63,048 nt of DNA, from NCBI GenBank assembly GCA_964599275.1, contig CAZRFK010000004.1, forward strand, positions 1 to 63,048. The letters are read 5' to 3'. Under the pieces are notes generated by a model that was not told the origin of the DNA, made no database searches, and worked only from the letters and a program-made list of their open reading frames with translations. Positions 8,143 through 17,569 of the stretch are shown here, in pieces (position 1 is the stretch's first letter; each line of letters opens with the position of its first letter). A program made the position numbers and the translations under genes. This DNA is from PUMD01 sp964599275. Its GTDB lineage: Bacteria > Bacillota > Sulfobacillia > SLMV01.

Positions 8143-9576
8143 TCAGCAATTATCCAGCGGGAAGGTGACCTCAAAACAGCTTCCTTTTCCGGGCTCAGAG
8201 CTGACGGTTATCTGTCCACCCAGTTCCTGCACTCGTCTACGTACAATTGAAAGGCCCAGACCAAAACCGCCACCGTGGCGCGACCGAGATTCATCTGCCC
8301 GCCAGAATCGATCAAAAATGTGATGCTGATCTTTTTGTGCAATTCCGGGACCGCTGTCACAGACGGCGAATTTGATTTGGTTTTCGCATTCGGAGGCCTC
8401 CACCTGGACCTGCCCGCCGGGGGGAGTGTATTTCAATGCGTTTTCAATCAAATTTTGCGCGATGCGCTCAAGGCTTTCCTCGCTGCCGGTTATGGCAGGA
8501 CAGCCAGATACGTTTTTATGTATATTGATATTTTTCGACTCGGATATTGGTTTAAGCCGGCGTGTAACTCTGCTTATCACCGATTCCAGATCGACCGGGA
8601 AGCCTCCTTCGATAAGTTCTGTTTCATTGGGGCGACCGGCCTTTTCATCAAGGCGGGCAAGTTCGAGAAGCTGATTGATGAGCCTGGACATTCTCTGCAG
8701 CTGTTCAGTGAGTCTATCAAGTAGGGGTTCTGATTCTGGCTGTTGGGTTTCGAGGGCTTCGACGAGAAGAAGTGAACTGCTTACTGGAGAACGCAGTTCA
8801 TGCGAAGCGTCAGAGATGAAACGGCGTTGAAGTCGGTCGTGTTCCTGTAGTTTCTCTGCCATCTCATTGAAAGTTGCCGCTACTTCTCCAACCTCATCAC
8901 CAGTGGAAACATCCACCCGGGCATCCAGTGAGCCTGTCCCCAATTTGACTGCAGCCTGTCGAAGTTTTTCCAGGGGGGAGATGAGGCTTCTGGCTATCAA
9001 CCAGGTGGCGATCAAAAATATACCGCAGATAGCCGCTCCTGCCCACAGGAACCGATGCGTCAACAGTGACAGTACTTCGGTGATATCCTGCAGTGAGCCC
9101 GACACCAGAAGTGCACCATGCACCTGTCCGCCTCGAATCATTGGAACTGCTGCATAAAGAGCATACTGATCGTGCTTGAGGCGGTAGATGGCAGTCTGTT
9201 CGGTCTGCTGCTTTTGAGCATCAACTACCACATCTGTGGGCATTGATTGGCCGGTAAAAGATGCATCAGGCTGGGTGAAGTGTAGACTATCTGCCTGCAC
9301 TATACCTTCTGTATCTACTACCAGCATTCGGCTGCCGAAGCGTCTTGCCAGATCTTCCAACACTGAAGACATCTGCTGGGTATCTCCCAGATGAGCATAT
9401 GCTGCGTCAGCGGCTATACGTCCTTCAGTCAGCAGCCTCACTTCTCGTTCTGAGATGAGATCTTCGCTGGTCCACCGGTGGATAAGGACTCCCAGAATGC
9501 TCACTGCCGAAACCAACAGAATCAAATATATGGCGGCCATTTTAACCTTCAATGAAACAGAACGATTATGAGTCAC
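8143..9576 (-). CDS. Sensor histidine kinase (OmpR-partner type)
   Basis: A membrane sensor kinase of 477 residues. It has a transmembrane helix near residues 10-30, an extracytoplasmic sensing region to about residue 165, a second helix and a HAMP linker. The kinase core follows: H-box SDASHELRSP, N-box NLIENALKYTPPGG, G1 DSGPGI and G2 GGFGLGLSIV. I prefer the GTG at 9576, because AGGTGG lies 6 bases upstream; the TTG at 9582 is directly on top of it. It follows its response regulator by 2 bases. The signal is unknown; the pair is divergent from the ornithine operon and could regulate it (inference). Confidence 0.9.
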   Translation of the reverse strand: MTHNRSVSLKVKMAAIYLILLVSAVSILGVLIHRWTSEDLISEREVRLLTEGRIAADAAYAHLGDTQQMSSVLEDLARRFGSRMLVVDTEGIVQADSLHFTQPDASFTGQSMPTDVVVDAQKQQTEQTAIYRLKHDQYALYAAVPMIRGGQVHGALLVSGSLQDITEVLSLLTHRFLWAGAAICGIFLIATWLIARSLISPLEKLRQAAVKLGTGSLDARVDVSTGDEVGEVAATFNEMAEKLQEHDRLQRRFISDASHELRSPVSSSLLLVEALETQQPESEPLLDRLTEQLQRMSRLINQLLELARLDEKAGRPNETELIEGGFPVDLESVISRVTRRLKPISESKNINIHKNVSGCPAITGSEESLERIAQNLIENALKYTPPGGQVQVEASECENQIKFAVCDSGPGIAQKDQHHIFDRFWRADESRSRHGGGFGLGLSIVRRRVQELGGQITVSSEPGKGSCFEVTFPLDNC

Positions 9577-9578
9577 CG

Positions 9579-10307
9579 TCAACCACCTGTTCCGGGTTTT
9601 TTCATGAAATAGCCTGCTCCCCAGCTGGTGTTTATTATTTCACTTCCATCGCTGACCTGAGGAAGCTGTTCCAGTTTTTTGCGCAGCCTCCGGATGTGTA
9701 CATCAACCGTGCGGGTGCTGCCGTAATAATCGTATCCCCAGACCCGATCCAGAAGTTCGTCGCGGCCGAATACTCTGGAGGGATTGCGGGAAAAAAGCTC
9801 CATAAGGGAAAATTCTTTGACGGTGAGAGGAATTTGTTCCGACTCAGCAAAAACCAGTGCTCGTCTTTCGGTGTTCAGATTAACCCCTTCACATACCGGT
9901 AAAACGGTAGCATCCTGCCGGGGAGACTCACTGGTGTTTTCCACCCGTCTCCATACCGCCTGCATGCGGGCAAGCAGCTCGCGAAAATTAAAAGGCTTGG
10001 TCAGATAGTCATCGGCTCCCACTTCCAGGCCCAGGATCTTGTCAATGTCGTCGTCGCGGGCGGTGAGCATTATGATCGGCACAGTGGAGGTGGCGCGAAT
10101 CTTTGCACAGACTTCGCGACCATTCATGCCCGGAAGCATAACATCCAGCAGGATTATATCCACTTGATGTTGAGAGAAAAGCTCCTGAGCCTTTTTTCCG
10201 TCATGTGCCACGAGGGTGGAATATCCTTCACTTTTTAAATTGGCCACCAGACCCTCAGTGAATCCCCGCTCGTCATCGACGACCAGCACCAATTTATCTG
10301 ATTGCAT
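9579..10307 (-). CDS. OmpR/PhoB-family response regulator
   Basis: A 242-residue response regulator. The receiver domain shows the acidic pair VVDDE, the phospho-acceptor aspartate in LLDVMLPG, the TAR threonine and the lysine of DYLTKPF. The C-terminal winged helix ends with the hallmark GSTRTVDVHIRRLRKKLE. The start at 10307 is chosen for the GTGAGGT just upstream; an upstream in-frame ATG at 10325 adds only six residues. It is first in an operon with the sensor kinase and is divergent from ord by about 320 bases. Target genes are not known from sequence. Confidence 0.92.
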   Translation of the reverse strand: MQSDKLVLVVDDERGFTEGLVANLKSEGYSTLVAHDGKKAQELFSQHQVDIILLDVMLPGMNGREVCAKIRATSTVPIIMLTARDDDIDKILGLEVGADDYLTKPFNFRELLARMQAVWRRVENTSESPRQDATVLPVCEGVNLNTERRALVFAESEQIPLTVKEFSLMELFSRNPSRVFGRDELLDRVWGYDYYGSTRTVDVHIRRLRKKLEQLPQVSDGSEIINTSWGAGYFMKKPGTGG

Positions 10308-10630
10308 GGTAACCTCACTTTCCAATCTGCATGGTCTGACTTTAAATACTCTCTTAATTGTACTGTGTTACACGGATTTGTGACAGTATAACTGGGGAAC
10401 AGGGGGAAGTTCAGCCCTGCTTCGTTCCTTGAGCTTCCTTTTTAGTAAATGAAGGCAGTTTATTCGGAATGTGCATAAACCCTGTTTCTTTAATTGACAG
10501 TTTGATACACTCAAGAAGGAAATGTTGGGGCTGTGATCAGTGATATGAATCAAGCAGGGACACTTGTCAATCCTAACGAAAGAATACAACCAGAGTAAGG
10601 TTGCCAGCTGCAGCATTTGAGGAGCTGCCA
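10308..10630. promoter_or_regulatory. Divergent regulatory region between response regulator and ornithine operon
   Basis: About 320 bases without a gene. It must contain the promoters of the two-component operon (leftward) and the ornithine operon (rightward). A TTGACA-like hexamer is seen near 10495 but without a good -10 at 17 bases. A terminator-like hairpin lies inside (listed separately). No operator could be assigned. Confidence 0.4.
10405..10444 (+). terminator. Terminator-like hairpin in the ornithine operon leader
   Basis: The 9-base arms GGAAGTTCA and TGAGCTTCC pair fully (one G-T pair) around a 16-base loop and are followed directly by five T. It points rightward, about 190 bases before ord. 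If the promoter lies upstream of it, it would act as an attenuator; otherwise it may only shield ord from read-through. Confidence 0.5.
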
Positions 10631-11701
10631 ATGAAAGGATGTGGAGTCGTGAAGGATATTTCCGTCGTTCTGTGGGGTTTGGGGGCAATGGGCTCAGGTA
10701 TGGCCCGTGTTTTGGCTGAAAGAGAAGGTGTAAGAATTGTCGGAGCAATTGACCGCGATGCCATGTTGGGAGAGGATCTTGGTGACGGTCTAGGATTGCA
10801 GCAGGAGCTGGGGGTCAAGGTGAAAAGCGACCCCGGCGAGGTATTCAGTGAAACTGAAGCGGATATCTGCTTGATCGCTACCGCATCATTTGTATCAGAG
10901 GTTGAGGATCAGGTGCTTCTGGCAGTAGAAAACGGCTGTAATGTGATAAGCATTGCTGAAGAGATGGCCTATCCGCAGGCTTCCTCGCCCGAAGCGACTC
11001 AGAATATGCATAAACATGCAGTGAGGCAGGGTGTTACCATCCTGGGGACGGGAATCAACCCCGGCTTTGTTCTTGATGCCCTGATTATTGCTCTCACTGG
11101 TGTCTGCACTGCTATCACCAGTATCCGCGCAGAACGGGTTAACGACCTTTCCCCCTTCGGACCCACGGTCATGGAAACTCAGGGTGTGGGCACTACTGTA
11201 AAAGAATTTGAAGAGGGACTTGAAAGCGGAGACATTGTGGGTCACGTGGGATTTTTGGAGTCAATGTACCTGATAGCTGAGGCTTTAGGCTGGGAGCTGG
11301 ACGAGGTGAAACAGACCAGAAAACCCATCATCGCACAAGAGGATAGAACAGGGGAGAACATGACGGTGCCGGACGGAAAAGTTGCCGGGTGCCATCATAC
11401 CGCCCACGGATTGGTGGACGGGCGCGAGGTGATTACCCTGGAGCATCCTCAGCAGGTGGACCCCGGAGCAGCGGGGGTTGAAACCGGAGATTATATAGAT
11501 ATCGACGGCACTCCTGAAATTTCCATGGCCATTCAGCCCGAGATTCCGGGAGGCATCGGTACTATTGCTCTTGCTGTAAATATGATTGCTCAGGTTGTCG
11601 CAGCTGCTCCCGGTTTGAAGACCATGAATGACCTGCAGATTCCGAGAGCTCTGACCGGAGATGTCCGCGAAACCGTCAAGAATTTCAAGAGTATCTTGTG
11701 A
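10631..11701 (+). CDS. ord: 2,4-diaminopentanoate dehydrogenase
   Basis: A 356-residue NAD(P)-dependent dehydrogenase that oxidatively deaminates 2,4-diaminopentanoate to 2-amino-4-oxopentanoate in ornithine fermentation. The N-terminus carries a Rossmann motif (GLGAMGSGMARVL), as in the dihydrodipicolinate-reductase-like family to which Ord belongs. The gene is directly followed by ortA, ortB, oraS and oraE, which fixes the assignment. The ATG at 10631 has GAGGAG upstream; a GTG at 10649 is an alternative. Length matches known Ord proteins (about 340-360). First gene of the operon. Confidence 0.9.
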   Translation: MKGCGVVKDISVVLWGLGAMGSGMARVLAEREGVRIVGAIDRDAMLGEDLGDGLGLQQELGVKVKSDPGEVFSETEADICLIATASFVSEVEDQVLLAVENGCNVISIAEEMAYPQASSPEATQNMHKHAVRQGVTILGTGINPGFVLDALIIALTGVCTAITSIRAERVNDLSPFGPTVMETQGVGTTVKEFEEGLESGDIVGHVGFLESMYLIAEALGWELDEVKQTRKPIIAQEDRTGENMTVPDGKVAGCHHTAHGLVDGREVITLEHPQQVDPGAAGVETGDYIDIDGTPEISMAIQPEIPGGIGTIALAVNMIAQVVAAAPGLKTMNDLQIPRALTGDVRETVKNFKSIL

Positions 11702-11735
11702 GTAACTTTCGTGAAATGATGGAAGGAGGCTGAGC

Positions 11736-12059
11736 ATGTCAACCAGGGCAGAAGTTGGTGACTGGGTGCAGATAGAGAAGATTGTCTTACCCGCCGGCGA
11801 ACGTGCTCCCGCAGTTCCAGAGGATACTGCCGAGAAGCCGCTGGTCATGCGGGTGAAAGGTTTGGCTCAGAGTGAATGTGAAATAGGTGCAAAGGTGCAG
11901 GTGAAAACCGCCATCGGTCGCCTGGTGGAAGGCAAATTGGTAGATATTGATCCGGCCTATGATCATGATTTCGGGCGTCCTGTTCCCGAACTGCTGGCTG
12001 TGGGGCAGGAAGTCAAGGAAATGCTCAAGCAGGATTCCGAAGGGAGGGAGCAGAGTTGA
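11736..12059 (+). CDS. ortA: 2-amino-4-oxopentanoate thiolase, alpha subunit
   Basis: A 107-residue subunit of the PLP-dependent thiolase that splits 2-amino-4-oxopentanoate with CoA into acetyl-CoA and alanine. The size and the features WVQIEKIVLPAGERAP and DPAYDHDFGRPVPEL are typical of OrtA. The start has GGAAGGAGG upstream. Its stop overlaps the TTG start of ortB by 4 bases, so the subunits are translationally coupled. Confidence 0.9.
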   Translation: MSTRAEVGDWVQIEKIVLPAGERAPAVPEDTAEKPLVMRVKGLAQSECEIGAKVQVKTAIGRLVEGKLVDIDPAYDHDFGRPVPELLAVGQEVKEMLKQDSEGREQS

Positions 12060-13495
12060 CGCAGCAGACTCGAGATGCATCTTACGAAGCAGTCATGCAG
12101 AGACGAGATGAGATTTTGGCTGAAGCCCTGGGTTTAGATTACTCCCGCTTTGCTGAAGGGGAGATGGCCTTTGATTACGAGAAGATGATGCAGGAGACTG
12201 GTTATTCGCTGAAGGAGGTTCAGCGAATTCAGCGAGAAACGGGGGTTGGAGATACCCCGCTCATCGAGCTGCGCAATCTCACCCGCCTGATCAGAACTAT
12301 GTCTCCTGAAGGAAAAGGTGCCCGCATTTTCATCAAGGACGAGGCAGCCAATCCGTCCGGTAGTTTTAAGGCGCGCCGTGCTGCCCTCAGCGTTTATGAG
12401 GCAGAAAAGAAAGGTTACGAAGGAGTCATTGCAGCTACCAGCGGGAATTACGGGGCCGCAGTGGCATCGCAGGCCTGCATGCGGGGTTTGAACTGCATCA
12501 TCGTGCAGGAGCTTTTTGACAGCCGCATGGTTGGACAGCCAGAAATCATGGAAAAGGGCCGCAAATGTGAAGCCTACGGGGCTGAAGTTGTACAGCTTAC
12601 GGTGGGTCCAGAACTATTCTATTTGAACCTGAAACTGCTGGAAGATACCGGATACTTCAACGCGTCTCTTTACACACCCTATGGTATTGCAGGTATCGAG
12701 ACTCTCGGTTATGAACTGGCGGAGCAGGTCCGCCAAGAATGCGGGCGCGCTCCCGATATGGTGGTCGTCACTCACGCCGGTGGAGGTAACGTGACCGGTA
12801 CAGCGCGAGGTCTGCGCAAGGCAGGATGCTCTGGAACTGAAGTTGTTGGAGCCAGCGTCGATCTCAGCGGTCTGCACATGGCCAGCGATGAGGACTTCAA
12901 CCGCAAATCATTCACCACTGGACACACAGGCTTTGGTGTACCTTTCGCCACGTGGCCTGACCGGGCAGATGTACCACGCAACGCCGCCCGTGCTCTGCGC
13001 TATCTGGACAGGTACGTGCTGGTCGAGCAGGGTGAGGTGTTTTACATGACCGAAGCGCTGGCAGCTTTAGAAGGTCTCGAAAGAGGTCCTGCCGGTAATA
13101 CTTCACTGGCAGCTGCAGTATCGCTGGCGCAGGAGCTGGATGAGCATCAGGTGCTGGTAGTTCAGGAAACTGAATATACCGGAGCAGGAAAACATCCCAC
13201 CGCCCAGCTGACTTTTGCCCGCGAAAATGGGGTTGAGGTCCGCAGGGGAGCTCCTGAAGAAAACGATCCCGGCGAGTCAGTCGTCATTCCGGAAAGGCCT
13301 GAGCAGATCAGGGCAAGAGAGTTTTCTCTTGACCGCATGAGGCGTTCTCTGATCAGAAACGCAGTCGAGGTCAGCGGTCTTGAAGAATTGGGAAGACGTG
13401 AAGTTTCCTTCCTGTGCGCAGAAACCAGCCAGAGCAGAGATTTTGTTCTAGAGGTTTTGAATGAATTAGACGTAACAGTCAATTTTGAGGGGTGA
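12056..13495 (+). CDS. ortB: 2-amino-4-oxopentanoate thiolase, beta subunit (PLP)
   Basis: A 479-residue PLP enzyme of fold type II (threonine-synthase-like) forming the catalytic subunit of the ornithine-pathway thiolase. The PLP lysine is in NPSGSFKARRA, and a glycine-rich phosphate-binding loop is seen at HAGGGNVTGTARG. It uses a TTG start at 12056, supported by GGGAGGGAG upstream and by the 4-base overlap with ortA. Length agrees with known OrtB (about 470). Its acetyl-CoA product can yield ATP through acetate formation. Confidence 0.91.
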   Translation: MTQQTRDASYEAVMQRRDEILAEALGLDYSRFAEGEMAFDYEKMMQETGYSLKEVQRIQRETGVGDTPLIELRNLTRLIRTMSPEGKGARIFIKDEAANPSGSFKARRAALSVYEAEKKGYEGVIAATSGNYGAAVASQACMRGLNCIIVQELFDSRMVGQPEIMEKGRKCEAYGAEVVQLTVGPELFYLNLKLLEDTGYFNASLYTPYGIAGIETLGYELAEQVRQECGRAPDMVVVTHAGGGNVTGTARGLRKAGCSGTEVVGASVDLSGLHMASDEDFNRKSFTTGHTGFGVPFATWPDRADVPRNAARALRYLDRYVLVEQGEVFYMTEALAALEGLERGPAGNTSLAAAVSLAQELDEHQVLVVQETEYTGAGKHPTAQLTFARENGVEVRRGAPEENDPGESVVIPERPEQIRAREFSLDRMRRSLIRNAVEVSGLEELGRREVSFLCAETSQSRDFVLEVLNELDVTVNFEG

Positions 13496-13499
13496 AAAA

Positions 13500-13895
13500 A
13501 TGGCTCAAAATGAGCATCCCAGAGTAGAGAAACGTCCGGATGATTTCCAAAAGAGGCGTAAGCATCTCAAGGACCTGTCGGATGAGGAATTGAAGGAAAA
13601 ATTCTGGCAGCTGACCGATGATATCGTCGAACCGCTGATTGACCTGGCCCGCACCCATACCTCCCCATCTATCGAACGATCAGTGCTTTTGCGAATGGGT
13701 TTTTCCAGCGTGGAAGCAAAAGATCTGGTTGATAAGATAGAGGATGCGGGTCTTTTGGCTAAGGGAGCCGGACACGTACTGTTAAAAGTCGCACAGGAAA
13801 ATGACCTTGATGTACGGGAGGCCGGTCTGGCCATGATTGATGGCAAATACCTGGACGGTCTGGATGAACTCTTTGCGTCAGGAGGTGGTTCGTGA
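13500..13895 (+). CDS. oraS: D-ornithine 4,5-aminomutase, small subunit
   Basis: A 131-residue small subunit of the B12- and PLP-dependent D-ornithine 4,5-aminomutase. It is highly charged and mostly helical (RPDDFQKRRKHLKDLSDEEL), as known OraS proteins are. The ATG at 13500 has GAGGGGTG upstream and starts four bases after the ortB stop. Its stop overlaps the start of oraE (TGATG), which ensures balanced synthesis of both subunits. Confidence 0.9.
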   Translation: MAQNEHPRVEKRPDDFQKRRKHLKDLSDEELKEKFWQLTDDIVEPLIDLARTHTSPSIERSVLLRMGFSSVEAKDLVDKIEDAGLLAKGAGHVLLKVAQENDLDVREAGLAMIDGKYLDGLDELFASGGGS

Positions 13896-16087
13896 TGGAA
13901 CCAGATGAAAAATTGGACATTAATGAGATACTGAAGGACCTTGAAAACTACCGTCCACGCAGGCGGGGATGGACTTGGCGTGAGCAGGCGGAGGGTGAAG
14001 ATGCGCAGATCGGAGACTTCAACTACAGCCAGATTTCTTTACCCTTGAAAAATAACGTTCCGTTGCCCGCAGCTGAGCGAAGTTTTGACGGAATTGATCC
14101 GCAGCCGGACTGTGTAATAACCACCGAGATAGCTTCAGGTCGGTTTGAAGATGACATCCGTCGAATGCGTATGGCCGCCTGGCATGGGGCTGACCACATG
14201 ATGGTTATCCGCACCGCCGGTCAGAGTCACTTCGATGGACTCATTGAAGGAACGCCTGAGGGTGTTGGCGGAATTCCAATCACCAGAAAACAGATAAGAG
14301 CTACCCGCAAGGCGCTGGACATGGTTGAGGATGAAGTGGGACGTCCGCTTAACTTTCACTCATACGTAAGTGGTGTGGCAGGTTCCGAGATAGCAGTGCT
14401 GTTTGCCGAGGAGGGTATGGCCGGGGCTCACCAGGATCCGCAGTACAATGTCCTGTACCGGAATGTGAATATGGTGCGCTCGTTTGTGGATGCGGCTGTG
14501 GCCAAGCAGATCATGAACTGGTCGGAGATGCTGCAGATTGACGGAGCCCACAATGCCAATGCTACCGCCAGGGAAGCATGGAAGGTTATGCCCGAACTTC
14601 TGGTGCAGCACGGGATCAATACGCGTTATTCAGAAAAGGTCGGTATGCCCAAGGAGAGAATAGCTCTGTCAACAGTACCTCCTACGGCACCGCCTGCCCC
14701 TGCCATGCGTGTTGATCTGCCCTATGCAGTTGCTGTGCGTGAGCTTTTCGAGGACTGCATGATGCGGGCCCAGATGAACACCAGATATATTGAATCAGAT
14801 ACGAGAGAAGCTACTGTCACTCACGTGTTGAACCTTGTGCTGTCCAGACTCACCAGTGCAGATCTGCAGAGCACCATTACCCCTGACGAGGGTCGAAATG
14901 TACCGTGGCATTACATGAATGTTGCAGCGGTGGATACTGCCAAGCAGGCCCTACTGGGGTTGGACGGTATCAAGGATATGGTGCAGCTGAAAGAAGACGG
15001 TCCGCTGCATGAGAAAAAGCGGGAAATCATCGAGCGGGCAGTTTTATTCCTCGAAGAGATCGAGGAAGTCGGCGGATATTTCGAAGCAGTGGCCCGTGGA
15101 TATTTTGTCGATTCTGGTTACTATCCTGAAAGAAACGGTGATGGGATAGCCCGTGATCCGCAGGGTGGAGTGGCTGCTGGTGAAGTTATTCCCCGTGATG
15201 ATGATTATATGGCGCCGGTGTGCGAACACTTCGGGTACAACAATCTTTCTGAGGACCTTGTGGATCAGCCCTGTAAGCCCTTTGACGGCTGCACTCTCTG
15301 TGATCCTGACAAGATTGTATATATTGACGAACTTGATCCGGAGGACAATGTCCACCGGAGAATGGAAGACAAGTCTGAGATGGTGGAGTCCGGTTCCATA
15401 AAACCGGAAGTTGAGTGGCATGGTGATGGAGTTGTCACTCTGAATATGATGCTGCCTGCGGATGAACACACTGCTCATTATGCAGCATTGGAGTTTGCTG
15501 ACCGTCTTGGTCTGGAAAATCCCGAGGTCATTCATCAGAATGTCATGCATCCGGCAGAAGCAACTTATCTGGAAGTCAAAGGCGAAGTGCCGTTTGCTGT
15601 CGATCCTGATGAGCTGGTAATTCCGGAAACTGAAGAGCTTCTTGCAGAAGAAGATATTCGCTCTGATATAGAAGAGTTTCCAATGAAGGTGGTAGCTGCC
15701 ACTGTCGGCGAGGATGAACACTCAGTCGGTATGCGAGAGATAATCGATATCAAGCACGGCGGCCTGGAGAGATATGGAGTAGAGTGTGAATATCTCGGCA
15801 CCTCAGTTCCCATAGAAAAAGTGGTTGATGCGGCCATTGAGATAGATGCTGAGGCAATCCTGATCAGCACCATCATAACTCACTCCGATGTCCACCGGAT
15901 CAATATGCAGAGATTGGATCAGCTCTGCCGCGAAAAAGGTGTTCGTGATGATGTGACCCTGGTCGGCGGAGGTACGCAGATAACCGACGAGCTGGCTAAA
16001 GAGTGCGGTCTTGATGCCGGCTTTGGACGCGGCACTACCGGTCACGACGTGGCCAGCTTCCTGGTCAAATTCCGTCGTTCAGATTGA
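13895..16087 (+). CDS. oraE: D-ornithine 4,5-aminomutase, large subunit (B12/PLP)
   Basis: A 730-residue catalytic subunit that moves the terminal amino group of D-ornithine to C4, giving 2,4-diaminopentanoate. The N-terminal part is the TIM-barrel. The C-terminal cobalamin domain has the base-off motif DEHSVG with His609, and Lys620 in IIDIKHGG, 11 residues later, is the expected PLP lysine; this His-Lys spacing matches characterised OraE. LVGGG and GRGTTGHD near the end complete the B12 fold. The ATG at 13895 overlaps the oraS stop; a GTG one codon upstream is possible. Very confident. Confidence 0.95.
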   Translation: MEPDEKLDINEILKDLENYRPRRRGWTWREQAEGEDAQIGDFNYSQISLPLKNNVPLPAAERSFDGIDPQPDCVITTEIASGRFEDDIRRMRMAAWHGADHMMVIRTAGQSHFDGLIEGTPEGVGGIPITRKQIRATRKALDMVEDEVGRPLNFHSYVSGVAGSEIAVLFAEEGMAGAHQDPQYNVLYRNVNMVRSFVDAAVAKQIMNWSEMLQIDGAHNANATAREAWKVMPELLVQHGINTRYSEKVGMPKERIALSTVPPTAPPAPAMRVDLPYAVAVRELFEDCMMRAQMNTRYIESDTREATVTHVLNLVLSRLTSADLQSTITPDEGRNVPWHYMNVAAVDTAKQALLGLDGIKDMVQLKEDGPLHEKKREIIERAVLFLEEIEEVGGYFEAVARGYFVDSGYYPERNGDGIARDPQGGVAAGEVIPRDDDYMAPVCEHFGYNNLSEDLVDQPCKPFDGCTLCDPDKIVYIDELDPEDNVHRRMEDKSEMVESGSIKPEVEWHGDGVVTLNMMLPADEHTAHYAALEFADRLGLENPEVIHQNVMHPAEATYLEVKGEVPFAVDPDELVIPETEELLAEEDIRSDIEEFPMKVVAATVGEDEHSVGMREIIDIKHGGLERYGVECEYLGTSVPIEKVVDAAIEIDAEAILISTIITHSDVHRINMQRLDQLCREKGVRDDVTLVGGGTQITDELAKECGLDAGFGRGTTGHDVASFLVKFRRSD

Positions 16088-16111
16088 ACTGGTCAAAAGT
16101 AGATAGGGAGG

Positions 16112-16137
16112 AGCGGGCAGGGTTGTCCCTGCCCGCT
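16112..16137 (+). other. Strong intergenic hairpin after oraE
   Basis: An 11-base perfect stem (AGCGGGCAGGG / CCCTGCCCGCT) with a TTGT loop between oraE and the reactivase gene. There is no T-run, so it is more likely a partial terminator or an mRNA-stability element that lowers expression of the two downstream genes relative to the enzyme subunits (inference). Confidence 0.6.
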
Positions 16138-16166
16138 TCGTGTACAATGACAGGAGGCGATAATCT

Positions 16167-17525
16167 GTGCACCTCGATATATTAGTGGCTGAAATTGGCA
16201 GTACCACCACAGTTGTAAATGGCTTCACTGATATACACACTGAAAATCCCCGTTACCTGGGGCAGGGATGGCACCATACCACAGTTGAAGAAGGTGATGT
16301 CCTCGAAGGATTACAGGGAGCAGTGAAAGATCTTGCCCGCCACCTAGAAGCTGACCAGGTGCAGTACGACGACATGCTGGCCTGTTCATCAGCAGCTGGC
16401 GGTCTGCGGATGACCGTCCATGGTCTGGTGTACGATATGACTGTCAAGGCGGCAAATGAAGCTGCTCTGGGAGCTGGTGCAGTCGTGCGCCAGGTAACGG
16501 CAGGTGACCTGACAGAATCTGACTTAGAAAATATTGCAGAAATTGATCCAAATATAATTTTACTGGCCGGCGGGGTTGATTATGGGGAACGGGATACCGC
16601 CATTTCCAACGCTGAAAAGCTGGATGATTTGGAGGTTGACGCTCCGGTCATTTTTGCCGGCAATGTGGCATGTCGTGATGAGATCCGGGATATTTTTGGG
16701 CCGGACCGGGTCCGCGTGGTGGACAATGTATACCCACGCATCGACCAGCTGAACATAAAGCCCACCCGTACAGCTATTCAGGAAGTATTTGAAGAACATA
16801 TTATCAGAGCCCCGGGAATGTCACGGGTGCGCGACATGGTGTCCGGCGAGATTTCGCCCACACCAGGAGCAGTAATGGAGGCCTCTGATCTTCTCTATGA
16901 GTACATTGGTGATCTGGTAACGCTGGATGTGGGAGGTGCTACCACCGACGTTCATTCAGTTACCGAGGGTTCAGAAGAGGTGTCACGGATGTTAATTGCT
17001 CCTGAGCCGGTGGCAAAACGGACCGTGGAGGGTGATCTGGGGGTTTATAAGAATGCAGAGAACCTTCTCCTCAGGCTGGGTGAGGAAGAAATCTCAGAAG
17101 AACTTGGATTCAATGTACGACAAGTTCTGGACCAGATGCCTCCCCTTCCTCAGACCCGAGAAGACAAACAACTCGTTATCAGGTTGACCAGTGAGGCAGT
17201 GACTGCAGCATTTGCCCGTCATGCAGGCCAGACCCGCCATCTGTACGGTCCATCCGGTCGGCAGACTGTGGCCGAGGGCAAAGATCTCACCCGGGTGAAA
17301 TGGGTAATAGGTACCGGCGGGGCATTGACCCAGCTGGGCGTGGGGGAGGAGCTGCTCGAGGATGGAGTATCGCAGCATAGTCCCATGTCTCTTTATCCAG
17401 ACGATCCCAGGTATCTAATTGATAGTGATTATATTATGGCCGCTCTGGGTGTCTTATCGCGGAGGTATCCCGAAGCTGCCGCACGCCTACTCACCGATAG
17501 TCTTGGAGTAGATTTGAAAGAATGA
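16167..17525 (+). CDS. MutL/GlmL-family reactivating factor for the aminomutase
   Basis: A 452-residue ASKHA-fold ATPase-like protein. The N-terminal AEIGSTTTVV is the phosphate-1 motif of the GlmL/MutL family, and LDVGGATTDVHS and GTGGALTQLG are further nucleotide-site motifs. Family members are encoded beside B12-dependent aminomutases and are thought to exchange damaged cobalamin; here the partner would be OraSE (inference from position). GTG start at 16167 with CAGGAGG upstream. The family call is secure. Confidence 0.85.
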   Translation: MHLDILVAEIGSTTTVVNGFTDIHTENPRYLGQGWHHTTVEEGDVLEGLQGAVKDLARHLEADQVQYDDMLACSSAAGGLRMTVHGLVYDMTVKAANEAALGAGAVVRQVTAGDLTESDLENIAEIDPNIILLAGGVDYGERDTAISNAEKLDDLEVDAPVIFAGNVACRDEIRDIFGPDRVRVVDNVYPRIDQLNIKPTRTAIQEVFEEHIIRAPGMSRVRDMVSGEISPTPGAVMEASDLLYEYIGDLVTLDVGGATTDVHSVTEGSEEVSRMLIAPEPVAKRTVEGDLGVYKNAENLLLRLGEEEISEELGFNVRQVLDQMPPLPQTREDKQLVIRLTSEAVTAAFARHAGQTRHLYGPSGRQTVAEGKDLTRVKWVIGTGGALTQLGVGEELLEDGVSQHSPMSLYPDDPRYLIDSDYIMAALGVLSRRYPEAAARLLTDSLGVDLKE

Positions 17526-17569
17526 TATAGATACAGTTATCAGCTGAAGTGCAGGAGGTGATTGTCTAA

